Positions 9,636-19,315 of a stretch of DNA of 64,000 nucleotides are shown piece after piece. Made by a program: the position numbers and the translations under genes. The DNA comes from an uncultured Gilliamella sp. (GTDB lineage: Bacteria; Pseudomonadota; Gammaproteobacteria; Enterobacterales; Orbaceae): assembly GCA_945271295.1 (NCBI GenBank), contig CALYPG010000002.1, forward strand, positions 1 to 64,000, in the 5' to 3' direction. Positions within the stretch are counted from its first letter, which is position 1. Each line of letters opens with the position of its first letter. The notes below the pieces were generated by a model that saw only the letters and a list, made by a program, of their open reading frames with translations, was not told the origin of the DNA and did no database searches.

Positions 9636-10259
9636 TCAATGATTATGATTTTCGGGTGATTGATTAACGACACTAGAGTTTGTTGGATGATCAAACAACC
9701 AAGAATTTACTAACGCCAATGGTTCACGAATTAAAGCATAATATTTATCTAAATTAGTAAAACTCAAACTAGCTGGTAATCCGGAAACATCTTTTATACC
9801 AGAACGTTTGGCTAACATTATAGAACGTAATAAGTGAAAATCACTGGTTACCACAACTGTTTTACCTAATGGTAACACATTATTTGCATATACAAATTGT
9901 TGCGCGGTTCGCGTTGATTTATCTTCAATATAAATTCTGGAAGTTGCAATACCTTTTTGAGCTAAGTAATCAGCCATAACGCTAGCTTCGGTCGCTGATT
10001 CATCTTTACCCTGACCACCACAAACAACTACTTTGGTCTGTGGATTGGTTTGTAAATAAGTTACTGCCACATCTAAACGATCTTTTAATGTTGGATGAGG
10101 CGTAGCAGGAGAACCAATCACCATCGATCCTAAAACAACGACAGTATCAGCATTTGCAGCTGGTTTTTGTTGAGCATAATAATAAATAACAATATTACAA
10201 ATAACAAAATATAATAAAACTAGCACCAAACCATATTTAATTAATCGCTCAAATTGCAT
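9636..10259 (-). CDS. DUF218 (YdcF/SanA-like) membrane protein
   Basis: DUF218-family protein of 207 residues with one N-terminal membrane helix (residues about 8-25), the rest probably periplasmic. Family signatures are visible: VVVLGSMV, the VVVCGGQG loop, ESxxEASVMADYL, and VVTSDFHLLRS. E. coli relatives (YdcF, SanA, ElyC) are linked to envelope integrity. The exact substrate is unknown. I chose the ATG at 10259 because AAGGTG lies 9 bases upstream; an upstream GTG at 10271 would overlap that site. It starts 4 bases after the tag stop, so it is probably translated from the same mRNA. Confidence 0.85.
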   Translation of the reverse strand: MQFERLIKYGLVLVLLYFVICNIVIYYYAQQKPAANADTVVVLGSMVIGSPATPHPTLKDRLDVAVTYLQTNPQTKVVVCGGQGKDESATEASVMADYLAQKGIATSRIYIEDKSTRTAQQFVYANNVLPLGKTVVVTSDFHLLRSIMLAKRSGIKDVSGLPASLSFTNLDKYYALIREPLALVNSWLFDHPTNSSVVNQSPENHNH

Positions 10260-10263
10260 CAAA

Positions 10264-10833
10264 CTAATCACCTTTTTTAAAACAGTTTACAAAGTGGTCG
10301 TTAACCAGCCCCATTGATTGCATAAATGCATAACAAATTGTCGAACCTACAAAAGAAAATCCCCTCTTTTTTAACGCCTTGGACATGTTATCGGAAATTT
10401 CGGTACTAATAGGCACTTCACTCAAATCATTATAGTGATTGATAATGGGCTTTCCATTAACAAACGACCAAATAAATTCAGAAAAATCCTCACCGTTACT
10501 TTGCATAGCTAAATAAGCCTTAGCATTTTTTACAATACTATTTAGCTTTAAACGATTACGAATTAATCCCGGATTTTGCAGTAATATCTCAATATCTGCG
10601 GTTGTGAGTTGTATAATTTTTTCAGGTACAAAATTAAAAAAACAACGACGATATTGATCACGTTTTTTGAGAACCGTGATCCACGATAGCCCTGCTTGTT
10701 GACCTTCTAAACAGATTTTTTCAAATAATTTTAAGCTATTATGTTGAGGGATACCCCATTCATTGTCATGGTAAGCTATATATAAAGGATCATTGTTAAC
10801 CCAACTGCAACGTATTGATTTTTCTGTATTCAT
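10264..10833 (-). CDS. tag: 3-methyladenine DNA glycosylase I
   Basis: Base-excision enzyme that removes 3-methyladenine from alkylated DNA. It has 189 residues (E. coli 187). Zinc-snap ligands Cys9, His22, His180 and Cys184 are present at the positions expected from E. coli. The stretches YIAYHDNEWG, CLEGQQAGLSWITVLKKR and GTTICY-like GSTICYAFMQSMGLVNDH are nearly identical to E. coli Tag. The C-terminal tail is shortened. It is co-transcribed with the DUF218 gene. Confidence 0.96.
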   Translation of the reverse strand: MNTEKSIRCSWVNNDPLYIAYHDNEWGIPQHNSLKLFEKICLEGQQAGLSWITVLKKRDQYRRCFFNFVPEKIIQLTTADIEILLQNPGLIRNRLKLNSIVKNAKAYLAMQSNGEDFSEFIWSFVNGKPIINHYNDLSEVPISTEISDNMSKALKKRGFSFVGSTICYAFMQSMGLVNDHFVNCFKKGD

Positions 10834-10872
10834 TAGTAGTATTATCTTAATATTTAATTATTTATTATGACT

Positions 10873-10891
10873 TATAATGATAATTATTGTA
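10873..10891. promoter_or_regulatory. Possible Fur box
   Basis: TATAATGATAATTATTGTA matches 15 of 19 positions of the Fur consensus as I recall it. It lies between the divergent tag and transporter genes. AT-rich DNA produces such matches by chance, so this is weak evidence. Confidence 0.3.
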
Positions 10892-11074
10892 TAAAAAAAT
10901 AAATATCGCTGAATTATAAATCAAATAGTGAGTTTTATCATATACATTAAATTTTTTTATGATGAAAAAAAAAACTATTTTTTATGGCAGAATATCGACT
11001 ACTTATCACGATTTAGTCAAAAAAGATCTGATTTCTTTCTTTTCTTTATCACATTAATATTAAGGTTATATTAC

Positions 11075-12424
11075 ATGAACCAAGTAGAGATTTGTTCACA
11101 ATGGCAGCCAGTTGCTCGGCCATTAAATGGAAAGGATTTAAAAACATTATTCTTATCCTCTTTAGGGGGTACCTTAGAATTTTATGATTTTGTTATCTAT
11201 GCTCTATATATTGATACCATCGTTAAACCACTATTTTTACCGCACACGTTATCACCATTAACGCTGGATCTGTTTGCTTGGGGTATTTTTGCTGCCGGTT
11301 ATTTAGTGCGCCCGATTGGTGGCATCATTATGGCTCACTTTGGCGATAAAGTTGGGCGTAAACGAATGTTCACGTTAAGTGTGGCAATGATGGCCCTGCC
11401 AACGTTTATTATTGGTATTTTACCTACTTATATGTCGATTGGTATTTTTGCGCCATTTTTGCTCCTGATTATGCGAATGTTACAAGGTGCGGCCATCGGT
11501 GGTGAAATGCCGGGTGCTTGGGTATTTATTGCCGAACACGTGCCCCAGCAACGTTATGGTTTAGGTGTTGGGACTTTAACATCAGGAATTACTGGTGGCA
11601 TCTTACTTGGTTTTATCATGACAATTTTTATTGACCTAAGTTTTACCACTGAAACCATCTTAGATTATGCTTGGCGTATTCCATTTATTGCCGGTGGGGT
11701 GTTTGGGGTTATTTCCGTTTATCTACGTCGTTTTTTATCTGAAACACCAATCTTCAAAGAACTCGCTGCCCGTAAAGCCTTAGAAAAAAGCATTCCAGTG
11801 GTGACGGTAATTAAAAAACATAAAACTGCTTGTGTGATTGTCGCTTTATTAACTTGGTCTTTATCTACAGCTATCATGGTTGGGATCTTAATTACTCCCG
11901 GCCGCATTGTTGGTGGTATGTATCATTTTGCTAATCTTGATTGGCGCATCGGTGGCTGCATTGCCGCTTTAACTTTGACATTAGGGTGTGTTATTTTTGG
12001 TTGGTTAGAAGATAAACTTGGCACTACTACCAATGTAGTTATAGCTTGGGGTGGGCTGGTAATTACGAGTATTTATTTTTATAGTTCATTAAGTCCGGAC
12101 ATATCATTAACTAAATTGTATTGGATATGGGCGCTATTTGGTTTATTTATTGGGGCAATTGTTATTACACCAATAATTGGTACCCGAGCGTTTCCACCAT
12201 CGATTCGTTATTCTGGTTTATCCTTTTCTTATAACTTAGCTTATGCCTTATTCAGTGCCATCACGCCTACCTTAACGCTTTATCTATTGAGTCCGGAACA
12301 TTTATTAGGTGAATATAGTTATCTTGGGGCAGGAATTTACATTGCGTTTGTTTCGTTAATTGCCATAGCTGTTGGCTTTTACCCATTAGCTAAACAAGGT
12401 TGGCGCAGTGAACCCAGTAATTAG
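11075..12424 (+). CDS. MFS metabolite:proton symporter (MHS family)
   Basis: Twelve-helix major facilitator of the metabolite:H+ symporter group (relatives: ProP, ShiA, KgtP). It has 449 residues from the ATG at 11075, which has an AAGG upstream; a GTG-initiated extension back to 10928 is unlikely. Signatures: LGGTLEFYDFVIYA at the N-terminus, loop 2-3 GDKVGRKRMF, RMLQGAAIGGEMPGAW in helix 4, and YAWRIPFIAGG. The substrate cannot be told from sequence; osmolytes and carboxylates are typical. A bidirectional terminator follows. Confidence 0.88.
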   Translation: MNQVEICSQWQPVARPLNGKDLKTLFLSSLGGTLEFYDFVIYALYIDTIVKPLFLPHTLSPLTLDLFAWGIFAAGYLVRPIGGIIMAHFGDKVGRKRMFTLSVAMMALPTFIIGILPTYMSIGIFAPFLLLIMRMLQGAAIGGEMPGAWVFIAEHVPQQRYGLGVGTLTSGITGGILLGFIMTIFIDLSFTTETILDYAWRIPFIAGGVFGVISVYLRRFLSETPIFKELAARKALEKSIPVVTVIKKHKTACVIVALLTWSLSTAIMVGILITPGRIVGGMYHFANLDWRIGGCIAALTLTLGCVIFGWLEDKLGTTTNVVIAWGGLVITSIYFYSSLSPDISLTKLYWIWALFGLFIGAIVITPIIGTRAFPPSIRYSGLSFSYNLAYALFSAITPTLTLYLLSPEHLLGEYSYLGAGIYIAFVSLIAIAVGFYPLAKQGWRSEPSN

Positions 12425-12445
12425 CAATTAATTGCTACTAATAAA

Positions 12446-12475
12446 CAAAAAGCCGGGTGAAATACCGGCTTTTTG
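12446..12475. terminator. Bidirectional rho-independent terminator
   Basis: Arms CAAAAAGCCGG (12446-12456) and CCGGCTTTTTG (12465-12475) with an 8-base loop. A and T runs flank both sides. It lies between the convergent transporter and gor genes and can serve both. Confidence 0.9.
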
Positions 12476-12499
12476 TTTTGCTTTATAGTTATTGATACT

Positions 12500-13852
12500 T
12501 TAGCGCATAGTAACAAATTCTTCAGCTGCGGTTGGATGAATAGCCACCGTATTATCAAAATCTTTTTTAGTGGCGCCCATTTTAAGTGCTACTGCAAAGC
12601 CTTGTAGCATCTCGTCCATACCATAACCAATACCATGAATCCCAACAATTTTTTCTTCTTTACCGACACAAACTAATTTCATTCGGCACGGTTGATTATG
12701 CTGCGTTACCGCAGTATACATAGCCGTAAATGTGGAAGTATAAATTTTAACGTTGCCTTGCCCAAATTGCTTTATAGCTTGCGGTTCTGTTAATCCAACC
12801 GTACCTATAGCTGGATGCGTAAAAACGACTGTTGGAATATTGTTATAATCTAAATGTTCATCCGGTTTATTATTAAATAGCCTTTCAGATAACCGGCGCC
12901 CTGCCGCAACCGCGACTGGAGTTAATGCTGTGGCTTCAGTGTCATCACCAACTGAATAGATCCCCGGAACATTAGTGTTTTGGTATTTATCGACAATCAC
13001 AAACCCTTTGTCATTAACTGCTATGCCAGCAGCTTCTAAATTCATGGTTTTAGTAGCTGGTTCGCGTCCTATGGCCCAAATCACACAATCAACAGTATAA
13101 CTTTCACCATTTTCTAGGGTTAATGTTAATGAATCATCTTTATTTTTGGTTACTGATTGTGGAATAGCAAAAGTATGTAATTGTTGACCGTCCGCAGCAA
13201 TAACTTCCATTAATGTTTCAACAATTAGTGGGTCAAAAGACCTTAACGGTGATTGTTTACGTACAAATTGATGGGTTTGTGCGCCTAAAGAATGTAAGAC
13301 GCTTGCAATCTCACAGGCAATATATCCGGCACCAACCACAGAAACACGTTTTGGTAATGCTGTTAAAGCAAAAAAACCATCCGAGGTAATACCATATTCA
13401 GCCCCAGGTATATTTGGTATAATTGGCTTACCACCTACTGCAATTAAGATATGATCAGCACTATATTGCTCACCATTAACTTCAACGGTATGTTGATCTA
13501 TAAATTTGGCATAACCATGAATAACATCTACTTTATTTTTATTTAGAACCCAATCATAAGATTGATGTACATCATCAATATAAGCGTTTCGACTAGCAAT
13601 CAGTTTGTCCCAACTAAACTGATTTATAGTAGTATCAAAACCATAGTCAGGTCCGTAATTTTTTATCGCTTCAGCAATTTGCGCCCCATACCACATAATC
13701 TTTTTAGGTACACAGCCAACATTAACACAGGTACCACCTAGTAATTTAGCTTCAATAATGGCACATTTTTTTCCATATGATGCCGCGCGGTTCGCAGAAG
13801 CAATGCCACCACTACCGCCACCAATAGCAATATAATCATAATGTTTAGTCAT
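12500..13852 (-). CDS. gor: Glutathione reductase
   Basis: NADPH-dependent flavoenzyme that regenerates reduced glutathione in the cytosol. It has 450 residues, equal to E. coli. FAD site GGGSGGIAS is at 11-19. Redox disulfide Cys42-Cys47 is in [13 protein letters not shown]. The NADPH-binding segment [10 protein letters not shown] is followed by two arginines in [11 protein letters not shown], which mark NADPH preference. Catalytic His439 is in HPTAAEEF. It is a single gene with 196 bases upstream. Confidence 0.98.
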   Translation of the reverse strand: MTKHYDYIAIGGGSGGIASANRAASYGKKCAIIEAKLLGGTCVNVGCVPKKIMWYGAQIAEAIKNYGPDYGFDTTINQFSWDKLIASRNAYIDDVHQSYDWVLNKNKVDVIHGYAKFIDQHTVEVNGEQYSADHILIAVGGKPIIPNIPGAEYGITSDGFFALTALPKRVSVVGAGYIACEIASVLHSLGAQTHQFVRKQSPLRSFDPLIVETLMEVIAADGQQLHTFAIPQSVTKNKDDSLTLTLENGESYTVDCVIWAIGREPATKTMNLEAAGIAVNDKGFVIVDKYQNTNVPGIYSVGDDTEATALTPVAVAAGRRLSERLFNNKPDEHLDYNNIPTVVFTHPAIGTVGLTEPQAIKQFGQGNVKIYTSTFTAMYTAVTQHNQPCRMKLVCVGKEEKIVGIHGIGYGMDEMLQGFAVALKMGATKKDFDNTVAIHPTAAEEFVTMR

Positions 13853-14014
13853 AAAATTTCCTCGGTACTCTTTTTGTCTTAATTTTGCTAGTTAGCTTGG
13901 CACAAAGCAGACAATAAAAAAAGTCATAAATAGAAAATTTAATAATAGTTATTAACGATTGATCGGATTAACGATAAAAAAATAGATAAGCTAAGGATGA
14001 TTTAAGAAATTAAA

Positions 14015-14041
14015 GGCTATTTATAATATGTATAAATAGCC
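14015..14041 (-). terminator. Terminator hairpin after hldE
   Basis: Perfect 11-base arms GGCTATTTATA (14015-14025) and TATAAATAGCC (14031-14041) with a 5-base loop. On the minus strand a T-rich stretch follows. It lies 8 bases past the hldE stop. Confidence 0.7.
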
Positions 14042-14048
14042 AACCTAT

Positions 14049-15473
14049 TTATTGGTTTTTAATGGTATTAATTATGTTTGTGGTTGAACAACCATCTTCA
14101 AAGTTAAGAACTCTAACTTCACCACCAGCTTGGATGACTTCTTTACCACCAGCGATATCCTCAATTTTGTAATCGCCACCTTTGACTAATACATCCGGTA
14201 AGATACTCGCAATTAAACGTTGAGGCGTTTCTTCGGTAAATGGGACAACCCAATCTACTGAATCTAGTGCACCTAGCACAATCATACGTTGCATTAATGG
14301 ATTAATCGGTCTTGATTCGCCTTTTAGCTTTTTCACCGATGCATCACTATTAACTGCAACAATAAGGCGATCGCCTAATTTTCTGGCATTAGCAAGGTAT
14401 GAAACATGGCCTGCATGTAAAATATCGAAACAACCATTAGTCATGACAATTTTTTCACCACGCATGCGTGCTTTGCCTACTTCTGCTCTTAATTCTTCCT
14501 CGGTCATCACACCAAAACTGTCATCTGTTCGAGCGCGGATGGCATTACCAAGTTCTACTTGAGAAACGGTCGAAGTACCTAACTTACCAACAACAACACC
14601 CGCGGCGGCATTGGCCAGAAAACAGCTATCTTCTAAAGATTGACCTGCAGCTAAAGCAGTCGCTAAAGTAGCGATAACGGTATCGCCTGCTCCGGTAACA
14701 TCAAATACTTCTTTAGCTTGTGTCGGCAAATGGTAAATTGGTTTATTTAGCTGCAATAAAGTCATGCCTTTTTCACTACGCGTAACCAATAATGCTTTAA
14801 GATCGCAATGTTTTATTAGTTCATAACCTTTTTTGGCAATCTCATCTTCAGTCTTACAAGGCCCAACCACGGCTTCAAATTCCGACATATTAGGTGTTAA
14901 TATGGTTGCCCCACGATAACGTTCAAAATCAGTGCCTTTCGGGTCGATCAAAATTGGCACATTGGCTTGATTAGCGAATTGAATTATCGACTGCACCGCA
15001 GATAAAGCCCCTTTGGCATAATCAGATAATACTAAAACCTTGTGACTAGTTAAGGCTGTTTGAATGCGATCAAGCATAGGTGATGGGTCAACATTGTCGA
15101 ATTTTTCCTCAAAATCAATGCGTATCAATTGTTGATTACGCGATAATACCCGTAATTTAGTAATGGTTGGATGCGAGGTAATGGCAACAAAATCACATTG
15201 CACATGGTGTGCATTTAGTTGTTCATTGAGTATTTTAGCTGGTTCATCAATACCAGTTAGACCAATCAGACGAACGTTACCACTGAGTGCAGTTATATTC
15301 ATGGCAACGTTCGCAGCACCACCTGGGCGCTCTTCCAGAGCATCGATTTTCACTATTGGTACTGGGGCTTCTGGCGAAATTCGATTAGTCCCCCCATACC
15401 AATAACGATCTAACATAATGTCACCAACAACTAAAACATTGGCTTGACTAAAATCTGGTAACGAAACTTTCAT
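14049..15473 (-). CDS. hldE: Bifunctional heptose-7-phosphate kinase / heptose-1-phosphate adenylyltransferase
   Basis: Makes ADP-heptose for the lipopolysaccharide inner core, acting after GmhA (also in this window) and GmhB. It has 474 residues (E. coli 477). The N-terminal ribokinase-like kinase ends near residue 315 and carries GGAANVAMN and DVTGAGDTV, which holds the catalytic Asp. The C-terminal nucleotidyltransferase starts at about 342 with [14 protein letters not shown] chose the ATG at 15473 because it aligns with E. coli MKV. A TTG two codons earlier has better spacing from AAGGA, so the true start may be there. Confidence 0.97.
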   Translation of the reverse strand: MKVSLPDFSQANVLVVGDIMLDRYWYGGTNRISPEAPVPIVKIDALEERPGGAANVAMNITALSGNVRLIGLTGIDEPAKILNEQLNAHHVQCDFVAITSHPTITKLRVLSRNQQLIRIDFEEKFDNVDPSPMLDRIQTALTSHKVLVLSDYAKGALSAVQSIIQFANQANVPILIDPKGTDFERYRGATILTPNMSEFEAVVGPCKTEDEIAKKGYELIKHCDLKALLVTRSEKGMTLLQLNKPIYHLPTQAKEVFDVTGAGDTVIATLATALAAGQSLEDSCFLANAAAGVVVGKLGTSTVSQVELGNAIRARTDDSFGVMTEEELRAEVGKARMRGEKIVMTNGCFDILHAGHVSYLANARKLGDRLIVAVNSDASVKKLKGESRPINPLMQRMIVLGALDSVDWVVPFTEETPQRLIASILPDVLVKGGDYKIEDIAGGKEVIQAGGEVRVLNFEDGCSTTNIINTIKNQ

Positions 15474-15518
15474 TATCAATAATTATCCTTATTTATAATT
15501 ATGTTTACCTTTATCTAT

Positions 15519-16289
15519 TTATTGCTGATCTCCAGTTTGATGATCTGATTCGACTTCAGATCGCTCATTACTACGAGGTTGATAAAACCTTGCGAAAAAG
15601 GTACCAATTTCAAACAATAAACAAATAGGTACAGCTAACAATATTTGCGAAAATACATCTGGCGGAGTAACGAACATAGCTACAGCAAATACGCCAACAA
15701 TAATATAAGGACGCTTCTTGCGTAAACTTTTAGGAGTCGTGACTCCAGTCCAGCAGAGTAAAATAATGGCCACCGGCACTTCAAAAGCGAAGCCAAATAC
15801 CACAAACAATGTCATTACAAAATCTAGATATTTAGTAATGTCGGTATTGATTGCCACATCAATTGGCGCCGTATGAATGAAGAAATAAAAAGCCAAAGGG
15901 AATACCACAAAATAAGTAAACGCAATCCCAATATAAAACAAGATAGTACTGGAAATAATTAGCGGCATAACTAAACGTTTTTCGTGCTGATATAGCGCCG
16001 GTGCAATAAATCCCCATATTTGGTAAAGCACATAAGGAATCGAAATAAAAATGGCTACGACGGCGGTCAGTTTGATCGGTGTGAAAAAAGGCGCGGCAAT
16101 ATCGGTAGCAATCATATTACTCCCTTTAGGGAGTTGGCGAATAAGGGGATTGGCAACAATGTGATAGATATCATTAGAAAAATAGAGCAAACAAGCCAGC
16201 ACTAGCAAAATACAAATAATGCAACGTAACAGCCGAGTTCGGAGTTCAACAAGATGTCCAACTAAAGGTTGAGTAGCGTCTTCTGTCAT
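15519..16289 (-). CDS. tatC: Sec-independent translocase subunit TatC
   Basis: Six-helix core of the twin-arginine translocon; together with TatB it forms the receptor for RR signal peptides. It has 256 residues (E. coli 258). Family signature [14 protein letters not shown] at the N-terminus, then [21 protein letters not shown] and FGFAFEVP. The start overlaps the tatB stop by 4 bases (ATGA), indicating translational coupling. It is the last gene of ubiE-ubiB-tatABC. Confidence 0.97.
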   Translation of the reverse strand: MTEDATQPLVGHLVELRTRLLRCIICILLVLACLLYFSNDIYHIVANPLIRQLPKGSNMIATDIAAPFFTPIKLTAVVAIFISIPYVLYQIWGFIAPALYQHEKRLVMPLIISSTILFYIGIAFTYFVVFPLAFYFFIHTAPIDVAINTDITKYLDFVMTLFVVFGFAFEVPVAIILLCWTGVTTPKSLRKKRPYIIVGVFAVAMFVTPPDVFSQILLAVPICLLFEIGTFFARFYQPRSNERSEVESDHQTGDQQ

Positions 16290-16627
16290 GATTTATCTTT
16301 ATTTGCATTAATATTAGTATCAGTTGAAGTTACTGAATCGATTTCTTTTTGTATTGATTCGGTTACTCGCTTTAAATCATCAATAGATTCTTGGAGTTCT
16401 GGTGTTAGAGTTTTTAAACCACTTTGCTCGGCTTTTTTGAGACTATCTTGTAACTCTTGTAATTTAAGTTCTTTATTCAACTCTAATTGAACGGTTGCCG
16501 ACATGCGGCGTAGCACTTTTATCCAACGAGCTACCGTTTTAATAGCAATAGGTAAGCGCTCTGGGCCTAATACAACTAGTCCGATAATTAATACTAAAAG
16601 TAATTGACCAAAGCTAATGTCAAACAC
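16286..16627 (-). CDS. tatB: Sec-independent translocase subunit TatB
   Basis: Single N-terminal membrane helix followed by an amphipathic helix; it couples substrate-loaded TatC to TatA. It has 113 residues, shorter than E. coli (171) because the disordered C-terminal tail is reduced. [20 protein letters not shown] and [15 protein letters not shown] are characteristic. It starts with GTG, as in E. coli, 3 bases after the tatA stop. Confidence 0.95.
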   Translation of the reverse strand: MFDISFGQLLLVLIIGLVVLGPERLPIAIKTVARWIKVLRRMSATVQLELNKELKLQELQDSLKKAEQSGLKTLTPELQESIDDLKRVTESIQKEIDSVTSTDTNINANKDKS

Positions 16628-16630
16628 AGG

Positions 16631-16852
16631 CTACTCTTTTTTGTTATTATCATCATTATCACTTGCTGATACATGATTTTCAACTTTATTAGCAATATCC
16701 TGCTCTTTTTTATCTTCGTCATCATTCATGGCTTTTTTGAAACCTTTAATGGAGGCGCCAAGATCTGATCCCAATGAACGTAATTTTTTAGTTCCAAATA
16801 ACAATACGACCACGGCAATTAGTATTAATAGCTGGGGTAAACTTGGCATCAT
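16631..16852 (-). CDS. tatA: Sec-independent translocase subunit TatA
   Basis: Pore-forming subunit of the Tat translocon. It has 73 residues from the ATG at 16852, which has GGAGA 9 bases upstream; a TTG five codons earlier has no such site. The membrane helix [13 protein letters not shown] is followed by the hallmark [20 protein letters not shown] and an acidic tail. It is the first gene of tatABC, 68 bases after ubiB. Confidence 0.95.
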   Translation of the reverse strand: MMPSLPQLLILIAVVVLLFGTKKLRSLGSDLGASIKGFKKAMNDDEDKKEQDIANKVENHVSASDNDDNNKKE

Positions 16853-16920
16853 GATAACTATCTCCAACTGGTTAAGTAATTAAATTATACACGCAAATTA
16901 CTCGATCCTAAATAGGCTTA

Positions 16921-18462
16921 CTAATGAGTAACCAGTGTAATAATATAAATCAAACTAACTATACAAATAATAACGATTAAATGCCGTTGCCGTTGGCGAC
17001 TATGTTGTAATTGTTCATTTATTTGTTTTAGTTGATTTGTCATTCGTTTAGCTATTCTTTCATAATCATTTAATTTTGCAGGTAATTCTGGCAACATAGT
17101 CCGCCATTGTGGTAATGACGCCCAAACTTGTTGTACTAATTTTTTAGCACTGTATTTATCTTCATACCACTTTTCTAGAAATGGTTTAGCTGTTTGCCAT
17201 AAATCAAGTTCCGGATAAAGTTGCCGTCCTATGCCTTCAATATAAAATAAGGTTTTTTCGAGTAAGGTTAATTGTGGCTGAATATCCATATCAAATTGAC
17301 GAGCTACTTGAAATAATTCAAATAAAATCTGAGAAAAAGAAATTTCAACTAATGGTTTAGCAAAAGCTGGTTCACACACATTGCGCATTGCCATTTCTAG
17401 CGCAGTGATATCGGTAGTTTCAGGTACCCAGCCTGATAAAACATAAGTTTCAGCTATTTTGCGATAATCTCGATTAAAAAATGCTAAAAAATTTTCTGCC
17501 AAATAACGTTGATCATCATCACTTAAAATCCCAACAATTGCACAATCAATACCTATATAACGTGGATTTTGGGGTTCACTAATATCGACAAAAATATTAC
17601 CCGGGTGCATATCTGCATGAAAAAAGTTGTCGCGAAACACTTGTGTGAAAAAGGCTTGAACTCCTCGTTCTGCAAGCAGTTTCATATTGACATTATGTTG
17701 TTTAAGTTGCGCAATATCGGCAATCGGTACCCCTTTAATGCGTTCTTCAACTAACACATTTTTTCGACATAAATCTTGATAAACATAAGGTATATACAAA
17801 ATATCGCTATTTATAAAATTAGCGCGTAATTTTGCAGTATTATAAGCTTCTTGTTGCAAGTCTAATTCTTTTAATAGAGTCATTTGATAGTCATTAACAA
17901 TTTCTACAGCCCTTAATTTTTCACCCGATTTAATGCGTTTGGTGCATTGTTTGGCTACCCAAAACATAAGATCTATGTCAGATTGTATAATTGGTAAAAT
18001 ATTGGGACGTATAACTTTGATAACAATTTCGGCTTGACTGCGTTTTAATATAGCGGTGTGAACTTGAGCAATGGATGCTGATGCTAAAGGAATTTCATCA
18101 AAATTGGAAAAATAATAGTCAATAGGTTGACCAAGTGCTGACTCAATAATTTGTCTAGCTGTTTGACCATCAAACGGTTTTACATGGTCTTGTAATTTAG
18201 CTAAAGCATTAGCAATATGCTGTGGTAATACATCGCGCCGGGTTGAGATCATCTGCCCAAATTTTATCCAGACAGGTCCCAGATCCTGGAGTGCATGGCG
18301 CAGTCTCTCACCAATTTCAAGTTGTTTACCTTTAGGTTTAACCCAAAATAAACAGATCAACAAAAATTGTAGCCATCTGGAAGCTCGATGAGCTGGCAAC
18401 AATTCTTGCAATCGATAAGCTTTAATTACCGATAATATGGTATATAGTCGAAAAAATGTCAT
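16921..18462 (-). CDS. ubiB: Ubiquinone biosynthesis kinase-like protein UbiB
   Basis: Atypical protein-kinase-like ATPase needed for ubiquinone synthesis, anchored by C-terminal helices. It has 513 residues (E. coli 546). The KxGQ motif is seen in WIKFGQMISTRRDVLP. The Ala-rich loop ASASIAQVHTA, the catalytic region HADMHPGNIF and the metal-binding GIDCAIVG are intact. A C-terminal membrane segment is at about 492-510. It starts only 14 bases after ubiE; the accessory gene ubiJ, which separates them in E. coli, is missing here. Confidence 0.96.
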   Translation of the reverse strand: MTFFRLYTILSVIKAYRLQELLPAHRASRWLQFLLICLFWVKPKGKQLEIGERLRHALQDLGPVWIKFGQMISTRRDVLPQHIANALAKLQDHVKPFDGQTARQIIESALGQPIDYYFSNFDEIPLASASIAQVHTAILKRSQAEIVIKVIRPNILPIIQSDIDLMFWVAKQCTKRIKSGEKLRAVEIVNDYQMTLLKELDLQQEAYNTAKLRANFINSDILYIPYVYQDLCRKNVLVEERIKGVPIADIAQLKQHNVNMKLLAERGVQAFFTQVFRDNFFHADMHPGNIFVDISEPQNPRYIGIDCAIVGILSDDDQRYLAENFLAFFNRDYRKIAETYVLSGWVPETTDITALEMAMRNVCEPAFAKPLVEISFSQILFELFQVARQFDMDIQPQLTLLEKTLFYIEGIGRQLYPELDLWQTAKPFLEKWYEDKYSAKKLVQQVWASLPQWRTMLPELPAKLNDYERIAKRMTNQLKQINEQLQHSRQRQRHLIVIICIVSLIYIITLVTH

Positions 18463-18476
18463 TAGTTATTATCACA

Positions 18477-19253
18477 TCAAAATTTAAAACCGGTATGCAA
18501 TGCAACAATACCACCAGTCATGTTGTGATATTTAACATCAACAAAACCTGCATTTTCCATCATTTTTTTTAATGTTTTTTGATCTGGATGCATACGGATT
18601 GATTCAGCTAAATAACGGTAACTATCAGCATCATTGGCTACTATTTTACCCATTAACGGTAACATGGTAAAAGAATACAGATCATAGGCCTTATTTAAAA
18701 TTTGATATTGTGGTTTAGAAAATTCTAAAATTAATAAACGTCCACCTGGTTTTAATACTCGCCACATCGAGCACAGCGCTTTATCTTTATCTGTCACATT
18801 ACGTAAACCAAATGAGATAGTGATGCAGTCAAAATAATTATCAGCAAAAGGCAATTCTTCAGCATTGGCTTGAACATATTCGATATTTTTAAACAGCCCT
18901 TTATCACGCAGTTTATCACGGCCAACCTTTAACATTGATTCATTAATATCGGCCAGCACCACTAAGCCATCGTCACCGACAAGTTGGGAAAATTTGGCGG
19001 TTAAATCACCAGTACCCCCAGCAAGGTCTAGGACTTTTTGACCTTTACGTACACTACTGTATTCAATGGTGATTTTTTTCCAGATACGGTGAATTCCAAA
19101 TGACATTAAATCATTCATTACATCATACTTACTGGCTACAGAATGAAAGACGTCGGCAACACGTTTAACTTTTTCTTGTTTTAGGACTTGAGTGTAACCA
19201 AAATCAATTTTTTCTTGACTAGAATTATTTTGTTTATCTGAAGATTGAGACAT
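18477..19253 (-). CDS. ubiE: Ubiquinone/menaquinone C-methyltransferase
   Basis: SAM-dependent C-methyltransferase of ubiquinone and menaquinone synthesis. It has 258 residues (E. coli 251). UbiE signatures: [17 protein letters not shown] near residue 40, SAM motif [23 protein letters not shown], and [17 protein letters not shown]. It heads the ubiE-ubiB-tatABC cluster. It lies 62 bases downstream of the NadR-like gene on the same strand. Confidence 0.97.
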   Translation of the reverse strand: MSQSSDKQNNSSQEKIDFGYTQVLKQEKVKRVADVFHSVASKYDVMNDLMSFGIHRIWKKITIEYSSVRKGQKVLDLAGGTGDLTAKFSQLVGDDGLVVLADINESMLKVGRDKLRDKGLFKNIEYVQANAEELPFADNYFDCITISFGLRNVTDKDKALCSMWRVLKPGGRLLILEFSKPQYQILNKAYDLYSFTMLPLMGKIVANDADSYRYLAESIRMHPDQKTLKKMMENAGFVDVKYHNMTGGIVALHTGFKF

Positions 19254-19315
19254 AAAAAATTACCGATCACCAATAATTAGATTATTCTAGCATAAGCAAT
19301 AATAAATGTGATGAA

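Noticed and set aside
10928..11074. 49-codon N-terminal extension of the MHS transporter
   Set aside because: GTG start without a ribosome site, and the extension has no counterpart in the family.
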